64,000 nt of DNA from Amycolatopsis australiensis (GCF_900119165.1 NZ_FPJG01000006.1:3410001-3474000), one strand, 5' to 3'; positions 44,319 through 58,225 are shown, numbered from the stretch's first letter. Numbers and translations: made by a program. Notes: generated by a model not told the origin, from the letters alone.

Positions 44319-44319
<1 letters not shown>
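44249..44319 (+). tRNA. tRNA-Gly (anticodon TCC)
   Basis: The 71-base cloverleaf starts GCGGGTG and pairs with CACCCGC. The D-loop AGCTCAATGGTAGAGC, anticodon loop TCTTCCAAA and T-loop GGTTCGATTCC are standard. No CCA is encoded. Its last base overlaps the stop codon of the convergent histidine kinase gene. Confidence 0.95.
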
Positions 44320-48968
<4,649 letters not shown>

Positions 48969-49107
48969 GTGTGCCGACCCTCTCCACCACGCATGCGCCA
49001 GCCATGGTCGTCGACCCAGCGTGCCATGATTCGCCCTACACTTCGAGCCAGTCCGCCCGCTCACGCGGTAGCCGTGCGACAGCAGTCCGGAGGCAGGAGG
49101 TCGGTGC

Positions 49108-50667
49108 ATGGTGTCACGTCCGGCCCCGGCGTCCGCGGCCCTGCCGCCGATGACCGGTGACGGCGCGCCGCCCGGCTTCGACGCCTTCGGGCGGGCCGTC
49201 CTCGAAGACGTGCGCGACGCGGTGTTCCTGCAGGACGCCGACGGGGTGCTGCGCTGGGTGAACCCGGCGGGACGGGCGCTGGCCGGCGGCGCCGAGCCGC
49301 GGCTGCACCCGGCCGCCGAGAGCGTGACGTCCGGGCACGTCGAGGTGGCGGGGCACCGGCACCCGGCCCGGCTCCGCGCGCTGCCCGGCGGCTGGCACTC
49401 CTGGACCGTCACCGCCGGCGAAATCCCGCAGCGGCACGTCGGCGACTTCCTGGCCGAGGCCGGTCCCCGGCTGGCCGGCGCGCGCGGCCGGCACGGCACC
49501 GCCCGCGTGATCGCCGAGCTGGCCGCGTCGGCGCTGGCCGACACCGCCTTCGTGCTGCTGCCCACCACGCGCGGCCGGTGGGAGTGGTGGAGCAGCGAGC
49601 GCCCGTCCGCGCACGGTCACGGCCGGATCCGGCGGGTGCCGCCGCAGGTCGCGCCGGTGCTCGCGGCGGCGTTCGCGGCCACCGGGAAGCCACGCGCCGC
49701 GCCGGTCCCCGAGACCGAGGTCGCCACCCTGCCCTCGATCGTCGCCGACCGGTTCGCCGGCCACGCCGACGTGACGGTGGTCTCACTGGACCCCGGCGGC
49801 GGCGCCGGGGTCACCGGCGTCCTGCTGCTGGGCCGTCGCGGCGACCCCGACTTCGGCGCCGAGCAGGGCCGCGCGGTGGCGGAGTTCGCCAAGGCGGCCG
49901 GGACGGCGCTGGCCAACGCCCAGCGGTACGCCCGCCAGGAGGAGGCCACCCGCGGCCTGGAGACCACGCTGCGCCCGGCCGACCCGCCGGAGCTGGCGGG
50001 CGCCCGGTTCGAAACGTGGTACGAGCCGGCGGGCGGGGTCCTCGCGGTCGGCGGCGACTTCTTCGACGTGCTCCCGCATGAAGACGGCAGCGCGTTCCTC
50101 GTCCTCGGCGACATCTGCGGCAAGGGCGCCGAGGCCGCGGCGCTGACCGGGCGGGTGCGCCACGCGCTGACCGCGCTCGCCATGGTCGAGCGCGACGGCC
50201 GGACGCTGCTGCGGCTGCTCAACGAGCTGCTCATCGCCGGCGGCAGCAGCCGCTTCGCCACGCTCGTGCTCGGCACGGCCCGGCCCGTCGACGAGGGTGT
50301 CGAGCTGACGCTCGCCTCCGGTGGTCACCCGGCGCCGCTGATCGTCCGGCGCGCGGGCGTGGTCGAGGAGGTCACCGTGCCGGGCACGCTGGTCGGCATC
50401 TCGCCGCAGGCCCGGTTCGCCGAGGCGGCGGCCCGGCTGGAGCCGGGCGACGTCCTGGTCCTCTACACCGACGGCATCACCGAGGCCCGCAACCGGCACG
50501 ACCAGACGGAGCTGTTCGGCGACGACCGGCTGCGCCGGGTGCTGGCGGCCGCGGCGGGCGAGCCGGCCCGCGAGGTGGTGCGGCAGCTGCGCCAGGCCGT
50601 GCGCGACTGGCTGGGCAACTCGGCCCACGACGACATCGCCGTGCTCGCCGTGGAATGCTCGAATTGA
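49108..50667 (+). CDS. PP2C/SpoIIE-type serine phosphatase with PAS-like and GAF domains
   Basis: The product has 519 residues from ATG 49108 behind GGAGG. A PAS-like part (D-A-V-F-L-Q-D-A-D-G-V-L-R-W-V-N) lies at about 30-80, a GAF-like part at about 130-290, and the SpoIIE PP2C domain at about 310-517 with V-G-G-D-F-F-D-V, G-D-I-C-G-K-G, Y-T-D-G-I-T-E-A-R and H-D-D-I-A metal-site motifs. Such proteins dephosphorylate anti-sigma antagonists. It is divergent from the HAMP-array kinase, with 139 bases between them. Confidence 0.88.
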   Translation: MVSRPAPASAALPPMTGDGAPPGFDAFGRAVLEDVRDAVFLQDADGVLRWVNPAGRALAGGAEPRLHPAAESVTSGHVEVAGHRHPARLRALPGGWHSWTVTAGEIPQRHVGDFLAEAGPRLAGARGRHGTARVIAELAASALADTAFVLLPTTRGRWEWWSSERPSAHGHGRIRRVPPQVAPVLAAAFAATGKPRAAPVPETEVATLPSIVADRFAGHADVTVVSLDPGGGAGVTGVLLLGRRGDPDFGAEQGRAVAEFAKAAGTALANAQRYARQEEATRGLETTLRPADPPELAGARFETWYEPAGGVLAVGGDFFDVLPHEDGSAFLVLGDICGKGAEAAALTGRVRHALTALAMVERDGRTLLRLLNELLIAGGSSRFATLVLGTARPVDEGVELTLASGGHPAPLIVRRAGVVEEVTVPGTLVGISPQARFAEAAARLEPGDVLVLYTDGITEARNRHDQTELFGDDRLRRVLAAAAGEPAREVVRQLRQAVRDWLGNSAHDDIAVLAVECSN

Positions 50668-50751
50668 CCTGTCTGTCCTTTGTGGACGTGGTTTGACCGT
50701 CGCCGGAGCGGGTAATTTCCCGACGCATTTGTTTCCGACGACAGGAGTCCC

Positions 50752-51294
50752 ATGGCGAACGCACTGCAAGGGCGCCGGGTCGCGATCCTGGCCGCGGACG
50801 GCGTCGAACAGGTCGAGCTGGAGAAGCCGCGCGAGGCCGTCCTCGAGGAGGGCGCGACGGTGGAGCTGGTGTCGCTGGACACCGGCGAGATCCAGGCGAT
50901 GAACGGCGACATCGACAAGGGTGACCGCTTCCCGGTCGACCGGAAGGTGGCCGACGTCGAGGTCGGCGACTTCGACGCGCTGCTGCTGCCCGGCGGCACG
51001 ATGAATCCGGACAATCTGCGCACGAATCCCGACGCGGTCAAGTTCGTCGGCGATTTCGTGCGCGCCGGCAAGCCGGTCGGGGTGATCTGCCACGGTCCGT
51101 GGACGCTCGTCGAAGCGGGTGTCGTGCGTGGCAGGCGGCTGACGTCGTACCCGAGCATCCGGACCGACCTGCGCAACGCCGGCGCCGAGGTGGTCGACGA
51201 AGAGGTCGTGGTCGACAACGGCCTGGTGTCCAGCCGCAATCCGGACGACCTGCCGGCGTTCTGCCGCACGGTCGTGCGCGAGTTCGCGGGCTGA
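50752..51294 (+). CDS. DJ-1/PfpI-family protein
   Basis: The product has 180 residues from ATG 50752. The class I glutamine-amidotransferase-like fold is clear: R-V-A-I-L-A-A-D-G-V-E at the start, L-L-L-P-G-G-T-M-N-P-D, and the nucleophile elbow V-I-C-H-G-P-W with Cys followed by His. PfpI/YhbO-type proteins act in stress resistance (protein repair or protease activity is debated). Confidence 0.85.
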   Translation: MANALQGRRVAILAADGVEQVELEKPREAVLEEGATVELVSLDTGEIQAMNGDIDKGDRFPVDRKVADVEVGDFDALLLPGGTMNPDNLRTNPDAVKFVGDFVRAGKPVGVICHGPWTLVEAGVVRGRRLTSYPSIRTDLRNAGAEVVDEEVVVDNGLVSSRNPDDLPAFCRTVVREFAG

Positions 51295-51420
51295 CGCCGT
51301 CCTCTGTGGACGACCACCCGTCCGTGTGTTAAGTCCGGCTTAAATTTGTTGGCATCCGGTACCCCGGCGGAGGACTCTGTGGGAATGACCCGGATCGCCC
51401 GTGGAGAGGAGGTGGACGCG

Positions 51421-51585
51421 ATGACTGTGCACGCAAGGCGCTACGGCCGCTGGTGCCGTGAACACTTCGACGCGATCGCCGCCGAGGGCGTTCCGGCACC
51501 CCGCGCCGGCCAGCCGGCCGAGCCGGCCCGGCCCGAGCCCGAACCGGAGCCGGTCCAGCCCGTGGCCGAACAGCCGCAGGGCTGA
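51421..51585 (+). CDS. Small hypothetical protein
   Basis: The product has 54 residues from ATG 51421 behind GAGGAGG. It starts M-T-V-H-A-R-R-Y-G-R-W-C and ends with a Pro/Glu-rich tail. A further in-frame ATG at 51385 lacks a good site. A strong hairpin follows directly. The function is unknown. Confidence 0.55.
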   Translation: MTVHARRYGRWCREHFDAIAAEGVPAPRAGQPAEPARPEPEPEPVQPVAEQPQG

Positions 51586-51598
51586 CCCGAGCACGAAG

Positions 51599-51634
51599 AA
51601 GGCCTCCCCGAGACGTCGGTTTCGGGGAGGCCTT
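51599..51634. terminator. Bidirectional hairpin between convergent genes
   Basis: Perfect 13-bp stem AAGGCCTCCCCGA / TCGGGGAGGCCTT with a 10-base loop, extended by a weaker outer pairing GCACG / CGTGC. It lies between the small hypothetical gene and the membrane-protein gene. Confidence 0.8.
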
Positions 51635-51643
51635 CGTGCGTGG

Positions 51644-52054
51644 TCAGCGGTAGCTGCGGCGGTACCAGACGCGCTTGGGGCCCGGCACGCCGATCCGGGT
51701 GATGACGTCGGTCAGCAGCGCGCCGATGAACAGCCAGATCACCGCGGCGAGACCGTCGTTGAGGAAGGTCCGCAGCTTCTCGGAATCGGGCGTGAAGAGG
51801 TTGCGCAGGCCGAGCGAGACGCCGGACGACCATTCGGTGATGAGGTGCGCGAAGCCGTTCGCCGAGTTCGCTTCGCCCAGCACCAGCACGATGTGCACGG
51901 CCAGGACCAGGGCGAACAACGCGCACACGAGGTGGATGATGGCGTTGAGCGTGCGCACGAACCGGATGCGCGGGTGGGTGCGCTCCACGACTTCTTCGGC
52001 GGGCGCGGGCTCGTACGGCGGTTCGTACGGTTCCTGGGGTGGGGGATACGGCAT
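51644..52054 (-). CDS. Small membrane protein
   Basis: The product has 136 residues from ATG 52054. A Pro/Tyr/Glu-rich N-terminus (about 25 residues) is followed by a helix at L-N-A-I-I-H-L-V-C-A-L-F-A-L-V-L-A-V, a soluble loop, and a second helix at A-A-V-I-W-L-F-I-G-A-L-L, ending with a basic tail. No function is known. It is similar in style to conserved actinobacterial envelope proteins. Confidence 0.7.
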   Translation of the reverse strand: MPYPPPQEPYEPPYEPAPAEEVVERTHPRIRFVRTLNAIIHLVCALFALVLAVHIVLVLGEANSANGFAHLITEWSSGVSLGLRNLFTPDSEKLRTFLNDGLAAVIWLFIGALLTDVITRIGVPGPKRVWYRRSYR

Positions 52055-52208
52055 CGTCGTGGCCGTCCTTTCGGCTGTCCGATGTGGGCGTATCGGCTGC
52101 GGGACCAACACCCGGGAATACCCGTCGCTCGGGCAAGCGAACCGCAACTTCCGGAAAATGCTCTCTGATTCGCCGTGATAGGGTATTTTGCGGTATCAGA
52201 GGAGGAAT

Positions 52209-52631
52209 ATGGCGCAGGAGGTGTTCTCGGTCGAGCAGGTGGCCGCGAAGCTGGGCCTGCACGTCCGGACGGTCCGCAACTACGTGCGCGACGGGCGGCT
52301 GAAGGCGGTCCGGATCGGCAAGCAGTACCGCATCACGGCCGAGGACCTCGAAGCGTTCACGGGGTTGCCGGTATCCGACCCGCGCCCGGCCCGGTCCGCG
52401 GCGGAGCTGTCGGGCGTGGTCGAGATCGGCGGCGTGGACCGCGCGACGGCGGACCGGATCGCCACGCTGGTGATGGCGTCGGTGCAGGGCCCGCGCGGCG
52501 ACCGGCATCTGCGCGTGGAGACGGTCCACGACAAGGAGCGGTCGACGATGAAGATCATCGTGCTGGGCGACCTGGCAGCGGGCGCCGATCTCCTGCGGCT
52601 GCTGGCGAGCTACGCGGAGGGGCTTCCGTGA
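52209..52631 (+). CDS. Helix-turn-helix DNA-binding protein (MerR/excisionase-like)
   Basis: The product has 140 residues from ATG 52209 directly behind GAGGAGG. The N-terminal ~52 residues form the HTH_17 domain: V-E-Q-V-A-A-K-L-G-L-H-V-R-T-V-R-N-Y, then G-K-Q-Y-R-I-T. The C-terminal ~75 residues have a ferredoxin-like layout ending in M-K-I-I-V-L-G. It is probably a transcription regulator. No metal or drug site is visible. Confidence 0.75.
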   Translation: MAQEVFSVEQVAAKLGLHVRTVRNYVRDGRLKAVRIGKQYRITAEDLEAFTGLPVSDPRPARSAAELSGVVEIGGVDRATADRIATLVMASVQGPRGDRHLRVETVHDKERSTMKIIVLGDLAAGADLLRLLASYAEGLP

Positions 52632-52737
52632 CCGCGCGTGGCGCGGGATCGCCGGGCTGGTCGCGGCGGGCTGATCCGCGTGGCGGAACCTGCCGCCCGC
52701 CGGGCAACCCGTTCCCGCCCGGCACGTCCCCGTGACC

Positions 52738-53826
52738 ATGAGAACCGCGCTGCTGGTCTCCCTCCTCACCCTCCTCACCGGCTTCGCCGCCCCCGCCGCC
52801 GCAGACCCCGCTGTCCCTCCCGGGTTCCGGCCCGCCTCCACGAGCTGGACCGGTCCCGCCGCCGGCTACGTCCTCGGCTACGTGCCCTGCGCGAACTCCT
52901 GGTGCCCCGCGCTGCTGGCCACCGCCGACGGTGGCCGCCACTGGCGGCGGCTCGGCGCGCCGCCGATGGCCCTGCCCGACAACCACAACCACGTCGCGCT
53001 CACCGTCATCAGCGATCGCGTCGCCTACGTCAGCGACGGCGTCCACCTCCTCGCCACGCGCGACAGCGGCGTCAGCTGGCACCCGCTCGGCCTGCTCGGT
53101 GCCCGCGAGCCGTACTACCTCGCGAAGGTCGCCGAAGCCGGGGGCCGGGTGTTCGCCGTCCTGACCACCTTCGGTGACGGCCGTGGCTCGACGCTGCTGT
53201 ACTCGGCCGCCGCCGGGGTGCCGGTGCTCGCGCCCGTGCCCGGGTTCGCCGTCACCGGCGGCATCACCTACGGCGACGTCGCCACCGGGGGCGGGGTGCA
53301 GGTCTCGCTCGGCGCCGACTACGGCACCGAGCGGTACTGGACCTCGCGTGACGGCGTCCGCTTCACCCCCGCCGATCCGCCCTGCCCGCCCGGCACCGTC
53401 GCCTCGCTCGCCGGCGTCCGCGACCGGCAGGTCGTCGCGCTCTGCGGCAGCAGTCCCGGGTCACCGCAGCCCGGGTCGACCGCGCGGAGCCTGCGGCACG
53501 CGCCGTCGCTCGGCGGGGTGTTCAGCGGCGGTGACGCTGCTCCGGCCGCCGGGATCACGCAGGGCTTCGCCGCGGCCTCGCCGTCCTCGGCCACGGTCGC
53601 CGCCGAGGGGGGCGGCTCCGGGTTCCTGCACCGCACCGCCGACGGCGGGCGCACCTGGACCACGACCGTGCTGTCCGACCGCGGGCTCAGCCTCACCGAT
53701 CTGGACTTTCCCGGCGGCGGCACCGGGGTGGTCGTCGACGGCAGGCCGGACGCCGACGGCGGCTCCGCCGTCTACCGCACGACCGATGACGGGCGCACCT
53801 GGCGGGAGGTCCGGTTCGGGGCGTAA
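52738..53826 (+). CDS. Secreted beta-propeller (BNR/sialidase-like repeat) protein
   Basis: The product has 362 residues from ATG 52738 (GTG 52732 is also possible). A signal peptide ends at A-A-A-D-P. At least three Asp-box-like repeats are visible: A-T-A-D-G-G-R-H-W, T-R-D-S-G-V-S-W and T-A-D-G-G-R-T-W, with a last T-T-D-D-G-R-T-W. This gives a beta-propeller like YCF48/sialidase-related proteins. No catalytic motif is recognised, so it may only bind ligands. Confidence 0.75.
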   Translation: MRTALLVSLLTLLTGFAAPAAADPAVPPGFRPASTSWTGPAAGYVLGYVPCANSWCPALLATADGGRHWRRLGAPPMALPDNHNHVALTVISDRVAYVSDGVHLLATRDSGVSWHPLGLLGAREPYYLAKVAEAGGRVFAVLTTFGDGRGSTLLYSAAAGVPVLAPVPGFAVTGGITYGDVATGGGVQVSLGADYGTERYWTSRDGVRFTPADPPCPPGTVASLAGVRDRQVVALCGSSPGSPQPGSTARSLRHAPSLGGVFSGGDAAPAAGITQGFAAASPSSATVAAEGGGSGFLHRTADGGRTWTTTVLSDRGLSLTDLDFPGGGTGVVVDGRPDADGGSAVYRTTDDGRTWREVRFGA

Positions 53827-53959
53827 TCGCAGGCAGGCAAGGCCCTTGTGCCCGGTTCACTTGGTGAACGGCATGTCGTAGTCTGTGCACTGTCCGTTGC
53901 CGGACACGGTGGCCGGGCCCGGGGCAGGGGCCGGCGCCACAGACGAGGGAGAACAGTCG

Positions 53960-54799
53960 ATGACGCCTGGCGACCTGAGGTCCGGAACCGAGGGCGGCTC
54001 CGCGTCCCTCGATTTCTCCAAGGCGAGCCTGGCCCGGCTGTCCGACGCGCTGCTGGGCGGGCACGACAACTACGAAGCCGACCGCGAAGCGATGCGGCGG
54101 CTGCTGGCCATCGCGCCCGGGGCGCGCGCGATGGCGAAGGAGCACCGCGACTGGCTGGTCCGCGCGGTCCGGTTCCTCGCCGGGAAACGCGGCATCGACC
54201 AGTTCCTCGACCTCGGCTCCGGCATGCCGACCGCCGAGAACACCCACGAGGTGGCCCAGCGGTACAACCCGGACGCGCAGGTGGTGTACGTCGACAACGA
54301 CCCGCTGGTGCAGGTGCACGGCCGGGCGCTGCTCGAAGAGAACTACCTGACCCACGTGACGGGCGCGGACCTGACCCGGCCGGCGGAGACGCTGGCCGAC
54401 GACGTCGTCAAGGAGTACCTGGACTTCACCCGGCCGGTCGCGCTCATCCTGACGTCGATCATCCACCACATCGACGACTACGAGCGCGCGAAGTCGATCG
54501 TCGGGGAGTACGTGGCCGCGCTCGCGCCCGGGTCGTACCTGCTGCTCACGCACCACTTCGACCCGGAAGAGGACTCGCCGCGCCAGGAGCTGGCGCGGCT
54601 GCTGGAGACCAGCTTCCAGGGCACCGGCCTGGGCAGCGTCCACCGCACGCGGGAGCAGATCGCGGGGTTCTTCGAGGGGACGGATCTGCTCCGGCCGGGG
54701 CTGGTCTACCTGCACGAATGGTGGCCCGACGGCCCGCGGCTGCACCCGCTGAGCGAGCTGAACTTCCTGACACTGGGCGGAGTGGGCCGCAAGCCGTGA
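53960..54799 (+). CDS. SAM-dependent methyltransferase (PF04672 family)
   Basis: The product has 279 residues from ATG 53960. The family features are the N-terminal R-L-S-D-A-L-L-G-G-H-D-N-Y motif, then the SAM loop F-L-D-L-G-S-G-M-P-T, Y-V-D-N-D-P with the acidic SAM ligand, and A-L-I-L-T-S-I-I-H-H. These proteins are very common in actinomycetes. The substrates are unknown. A hairpin starts 4 bases after the stop. Confidence 0.87.
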   Translation: MTPGDLRSGTEGGSASLDFSKASLARLSDALLGGHDNYEADREAMRRLLAIAPGARAMAKEHRDWLVRAVRFLAGKRGIDQFLDLGSGMPTAENTHEVAQRYNPDAQVVYVDNDPLVQVHGRALLEENYLTHVTGADLTRPAETLADDVVKEYLDFTRPVALILTSIIHHIDDYERAKSIVGEYVAALAPGSYLLLTHHFDPEEDSPRQELARLLETSFQGTGLGSVHRTREQIAGFFEGTDLLRPGLVYLHEWWPDGPRLHPLSELNFLTLGGVGRKP

Positions 54800-54802
54800 A
54801 TG

Positions 54803-54835
54803 CCATGTTCACGGACACTGCGTCCGTGAACATGG
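54803..54835. terminator. Bidirectional hairpin between methyltransferase and aldo/keto reductase
   Basis: Perfect 14-bp stem CCATGTTCACGGAC / GTCCGTGAACATGG with a 5-base loop between two convergent genes. Confidence 0.75.
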
Positions 54836-54847
54836 CGGCACGACGGG

Positions 54848-55681
54848 TCAGGCGGCGTTGAAGGTGTCCGGGTCCGGGCCGGTGCGCTCGCCGCGGTCGA
54901 GCGGCGTCAGCGACTCCATCTCCTCCTCCGAAAGAGTGAAATCGAAGAGGTCGAAGTTCTCTTCGATCCGCGACGGCGTCACCGACTTCGGGATCACGAC
55001 GTTGCCCAGCTGCAGGTGCCAGCGCAGCACGATCTGCGCCGGCGTGCGGCTGTGCTTCACCGCCAGGTCCGCGACCACCGGGTCGCCCAGGAGGCTGCCG
55101 CCCTTGGCCAGCGGGCTCCACGCCTCCGTCGCGATGCCGTGCTTCGCGTCGAACTCCCGGACCTCCTGCTGCTGCAGGTACGGGTGCAGCTCGATCTGGT
55201 TGACCGCCGGGACGACGTCCGAGGCGTCCATCAGGCGGGTGAGGTGCGCGGGCTGGAAGTTGGACACGCCGATCGCGCGGACCCGGCCGTCGGCGTACAG
55301 CTTCTCGAACGCCTTCCACGTGTCGAGGTAGCGGTCGCGCTCCGGGGTCGGCCAGTGGATCAGGTACAGGTCCAGCTGCTCCAGGCCGAGCTTCGCCATG
55401 CTGGCGTCGAAAGCCTTCAGCGCCGAGTCGTAGCCCTGCGCCGAGTTCCACAGCTTGGTGGTGACGAACAGCTCGTCGCGGGCGATCCCGGACTCGGCGA
55501 TCGCCTGGCCGACGCCCTTTTCGTTGCCGTAGAGGGCGGCGGTGTCGATGCTGCGGTAGCCCGCGTCGAGGGCGGCCTTCACGGCGGTGGCGGTCTCGTC
55601 GTCCGGGATCTGGAACACGCCATAGCCGAGTTGCGGCATCCGCACGCCGTTGTTGAGTTCGATCACGGGCACGCTGGTCAC
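54848..55681 (-). CDS. Aldo/keto reductase
   Basis: The product has 277 residues. GTG 55681 follows AAAGGA at ideal spacing. ATG 55708, which overlaps the MFS stop, is the alternative. The fold motifs are V-R-M-P-Q-L-G-Y-G, D-A-G-Y-R-S-I-D-T-A with the catalytic Asp, Y-G-N-E (Tyr), a Lys in T-K-L-W and His in L-I-H-W-P. It reduces aldehydes or ketones with NADPH. It lies downstream of an MFS pump, likely in one operon. Confidence 0.87.
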   Translation of the reverse strand: MTSVPVIELNNGVRMPQLGYGVFQIPDDETATAVKAALDAGYRSIDTAALYGNEKGVGQAIAESGIARDELFVTTKLWNSAQGYDSALKAFDASMAKLGLEQLDLYLIHWPTPERDRYLDTWKAFEKLYADGRVRAIGVSNFQPAHLTRLMDASDVVPAVNQIELHPYLQQQEVREFDAKHGIATEAWSPLAKGGSLLGDPVVADLAVKHSRTPAQIVLRWHLQLGNVVIPKSVTPSRIEENFDLFDFTLSEEEMESLTPLDRGERTGPDPDTFNAA

Positions 55682-55704
55682 GAGGGTTCCTTTCGGTGGG
55701 TGGT

Positions 55705-56889
55705 TCATCGGGCGAGTACCCGTTCCCCGGCGTCGAAACTAGCCGGGGTCCTGCGGTCGAGCAGACCGGAGACGACCGCCACGGCGAGGCCCGCCGCGGC
55801 GAGCACGGCGCCGATCCAGCTGGGGGCGGTGTAGCCGAGGCCGGCGTCGACGGCCTGGCCGCCGAGCCACGCGCCGCCGGCGTTGCCGAGGTTGAACGCG
55901 GCGATGTTGGCTGCCGACGCCAGCGCCGGCGCGCCCTCGGCCTTGGCCATGACACGCGCCTGCAGCGGCGGCACGGTCGCGAAACCCGCGGCGCCGAACA
56001 GCGCGATGGTGATCGCCGCCGGCACCTTCGCGTGCGCGGTGAACACGAACGCCACCAGCACGATCGCGAGCGCGGCGAGGATGACGTAGAGGCTCGGCAT
56101 GAGCTTGCGGTCCGCGGCCTTCCCGCCGAGCAGGTTGCCCACGAACAGGCCACCGCCGAACAGCACGAGCAGCCACGTGACGGCGCCGCCGGAGAAGCCC
56201 GCGACCTCGGTCATCATCGGGGCGATGTAGGTGAAGGACGCGAACACGCCGGCGAAGCCCAGCGCCGTCATGGCCAGCGCGAGCCACACCTGCGGGCGGC
56301 GGAACACGGCGAGCTCGCCGCGCAGGCCCGCGCCCGGGGCCGGCTCCTGGTGCGGCACGAGCGCGAGGATGCCGATCGCGCCCGCGACGCCGAGCGCGCT
56401 GACCACCCAGAACGTCGAGCGCCAGCCGAAGGCCTGGCCGAGCGCGGTGCCGGCGGGCACGCCGAGCACGTTGGCCACGGTCAGGCCGGTGAACATGAGC
56501 GCGATCGCGCCGGCCTGCTTGGCCGGGGCGACCAGGGCCGCGGCGACGACCGAGCCGACGCCGAAGAACGCGCCGTGGCTGAGCGCCGCGACGACCCGGC
56601 CGGTCATCAGCAGGCCGTAACCCGGGGCCACCGCGGAGAGCACGTTGCCCGCGATGAACAGGCCCATGAGGGCGACCAGCACGGTCTTGCGCGGCACCCG
56701 CGAGGCCAGCGCGGTGAGCAGGGGAGCACCGACGACGACGCCGAGCGCGTAGCCCGAGATGAGCAGGCCTGCGGACGGGATCGAGACACCGAAGCCGTCA
56801 GCGATCTCGGGCAGCAGGCCCATGATCACGAACTCGGTGGTGCCGATCCCGAAAGCGCTGATCGCCAGTGCGAGCAGAGCGGCGGGCAT
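55705..56889 (-). CDS. MFS drug/sugar efflux transporter (DHA1 family)
   Basis: The product has 394 residues with 12 membrane helices. The opening L-A-L-A-I-S-A-F-G-I-G-T-T-E-F-V-I-M-G-L is that of the AraJ/CmlR/PbuE type of DHA1 exporters. The G-R-V-V-A-A-L-S-H-G-A-F-F helix-4/5 motif is present. It is divergent from a marR gene across a palindrome-rich gap, so it is probably repressed by that MarR and induced by its substrate. The substrate is unknown. Confidence 0.88.
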   Translation of the reverse strand: MPAALLALAISAFGIGTTEFVIMGLLPEIADGFGVSIPSAGLLISGYALGVVVGAPLLTALASRVPRKTVLVALMGLFIAGNVLSAVAPGYGLLMTGRVVAALSHGAFFGVGSVVAAALVAPAKQAGAIALMFTGLTVANVLGVPAGTALGQAFGWRSTFWVVSALGVAGAIGILALVPHQEPAPGAGLRGELAVFRRPQVWLALAMTALGFAGVFASFTYIAPMMTEVAGFSGGAVTWLLVLFGGGLFVGNLLGGKAADRKLMPSLYVILAALAIVLVAFVFTAHAKVPAAITIALFGAAGFATVPPLQARVMAKAEGAPALASAANIAAFNLGNAGGAWLGGQAVDAGLGYTAPSWIGAVLAAAGLAVAVVSGLLDRRTPASFDAGERVLAR

Positions 56890-56964
56890 GGGCTTCCTTC
56901 TTCCGGAGGTAGACTTAGAGCGTCGGCAATTACAAGCGTCCAAGATAGTTGCAGACGCCGTATA

Positions 56965-56993
56965 TTGCACAAGCTTGATGGTGCAGCGTGCAA
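56965..56993. promoter_or_regulatory. Candidate MarR operator in the divergent gap
   Basis: TTGCAC (56965-56970) and GTGCAA (56988-56993) form an inverted repeat with further TGCA half-sites between them. They lie in an AT-rich gap between the MFS and marR genes. Confidence 0.5.
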
Positions 56994-57025
56994 GGGAGTG
57001 CGCGCAAGCCGGGGAGAGGTGAACC

Positions 57026-57487
57026 GTGTCACTGGACGACGACGCCGTCGAAGCCCGCGCTCAGGGCTGGCGCACGCTGGCCGCGTTGCACGCGCGGATC
57101 GAGGACAAGCTGCAGCGCGCGCTCGAACGCGACCACGAGCTGTCGGTGAGCGAGTACACCGTGCTCGACGCGCTGGCCCGCCAGGACGGCTTCCACCTGC
57201 GGATGAACCAGCTCGCCAACGCGGTGGTGCTCAGCCAGTCGGCGACCACCCGCCTGGTCACGCGGCTGGAGGGCCGCGGGCTGCTGGCCCGCTACCTCTG
57301 CGCGGACGACCGCCGCGGCATCTACACGGAGGTGACGCCGGCGGGCCAGGCGCTGCTCACCGCGGCACGGCCGACCCACGACACGGCGCTGGCGGAGGCG
57401 CTGAAGGAAGCGGAGGCGCTGCCGGAACTCGCGCCGCTCGTCGCCGCGCTCGGCACGTTGACGTTCCCAGCCGTGCCCTCGGCCTGA
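57026..57487 (+). CDS. MarR-family transcriptional regulator
   Basis: The product has 153 residues with a GTG start behind GGAGAGG. The winged helix is clear: L-S-V-S-E-Y-T-V-L-D-A-L-A, L-S-Q-S-A-T-T-R-L-V-T-R-L as recognition helix, and D-D-R-R-G in the wing. It is the probable repressor of the divergent efflux pump and aldo/keto reductase. Confidence 0.87.
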   Translation: MSLDDDAVEARAQGWRTLAALHARIEDKLQRALERDHELSVSEYTVLDALARQDGFHLRMNQLANAVVLSQSATTRLVTRLEGRGLLARYLCADDRRGIYTEVTPAGQALLTAARPTHDTALAEALKEAEALPELAPLVAALGTLTFPAVPSA

Positions 57488-57514
57488 CGCTCGCTCCGGC
57501 GTTAGCCTGACGCC

Positions 57515-58186
57515 ATGTCGACGTCCTCAGCGGTCCTGGTGTTCTCGAAAACCACGGGCTACCGGCACGAGTCGATCCCGGCCGGAATCCGGGCCATCCG
57601 GGAGCTGGGGGCGGCGAACGGCTTCGCTGTCACGGCGACGGAGGACGCGTCGGTGTTCACGGCCGAGTCGCTGGCCGCGTACCGGGTGGTGGTGTTCCTG
57701 TCGACGAGCGGTGACGTCTTCGACGCGGCGCAGCGGACGGCGTTCGAGTCCTATGTGGAGAGTGGTGGTGGCTACGCCGGCATCCACGCGGCCGCGGCCA
57801 CGGAGTACGGCTGGCCCTGGTACGGCGAGCTGGTCGGGGCCCGGTTCAGGAGCCACCCGGAGATCCAGGCGGCGAACGTCGTGACGGAAGACCGGACGCA
57901 CCCGGCCACCGCGCACCTGCCGGAAGTGTGGCCGCGCACCGACGAGCTGTACGACTTCCGCACCAACCCGCGGGGCAGCGTCCGGGTGCTGCAGACGGTG
58001 GACGAGTCCGGCTACGCCGGCGGCGAGATGGGCGCCGACCACCCGATCACGTGGTGCCACCCGCAGGGCGACGGCCGGGCGTTCTACACCGGGCTCGGCC
58101 ACCCGGCGGAGTCCTACGCGGATCCGGCGTTCCGCGCGCTGTTGCTCGGCGGAATCCGTTACGCCGCAACGACACCGGGGCAGTGA
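57515..58186 (+). CDS. ThuA-domain protein
   Basis: The product has 223 residues. The ThuA (trehalose-utilisation, class I amidotransferase-like) fold shows V-F-S-K-T-T-G-Y-R-H-E-S-I, G-G-G-Y-A-G-I-H-A-A-A and W-C-H-P-Q-G-D-G-R-A-F-Y-T-G-L-G-H. The active-site Cys of true amidotransferases is absent. Family members act in sugar breakdown. The gene lies next to xylA, so a role with sugars fits. Confidence 0.85.
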   Translation: MSTSSAVLVFSKTTGYRHESIPAGIRAIRELGAANGFAVTATEDASVFTAESLAAYRVVVFLSTSGDVFDAAQRTAFESYVESGGGYAGIHAAAATEYGWPWYGELVGARFRSHPEIQAANVVTEDRTHPATAHLPEVWPRTDELYDFRTNPRGSVRVLQTVDESGYAGGEMGADHPITWCHPQGDGRAFYTGLGHPAESYADPAFRALLLGGIRYAATTPGQ

Positions 58187-58219
58187 AGGCCACCTCGGCG
58201 ACGTCGAGGTGGCCTTCAC
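58183..58219. terminator. Hairpin between thuA-like gene and xylA
   Basis: Perfect 15-bp stem GTGAAGGCCACCTCG / CGAGGTGGCCTTCAC with a 7-base loop between convergent genes. The thuA stop codon TGA is inside the stem. Confidence 0.82.
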
Positions 58220-58225
58220 GCCCGG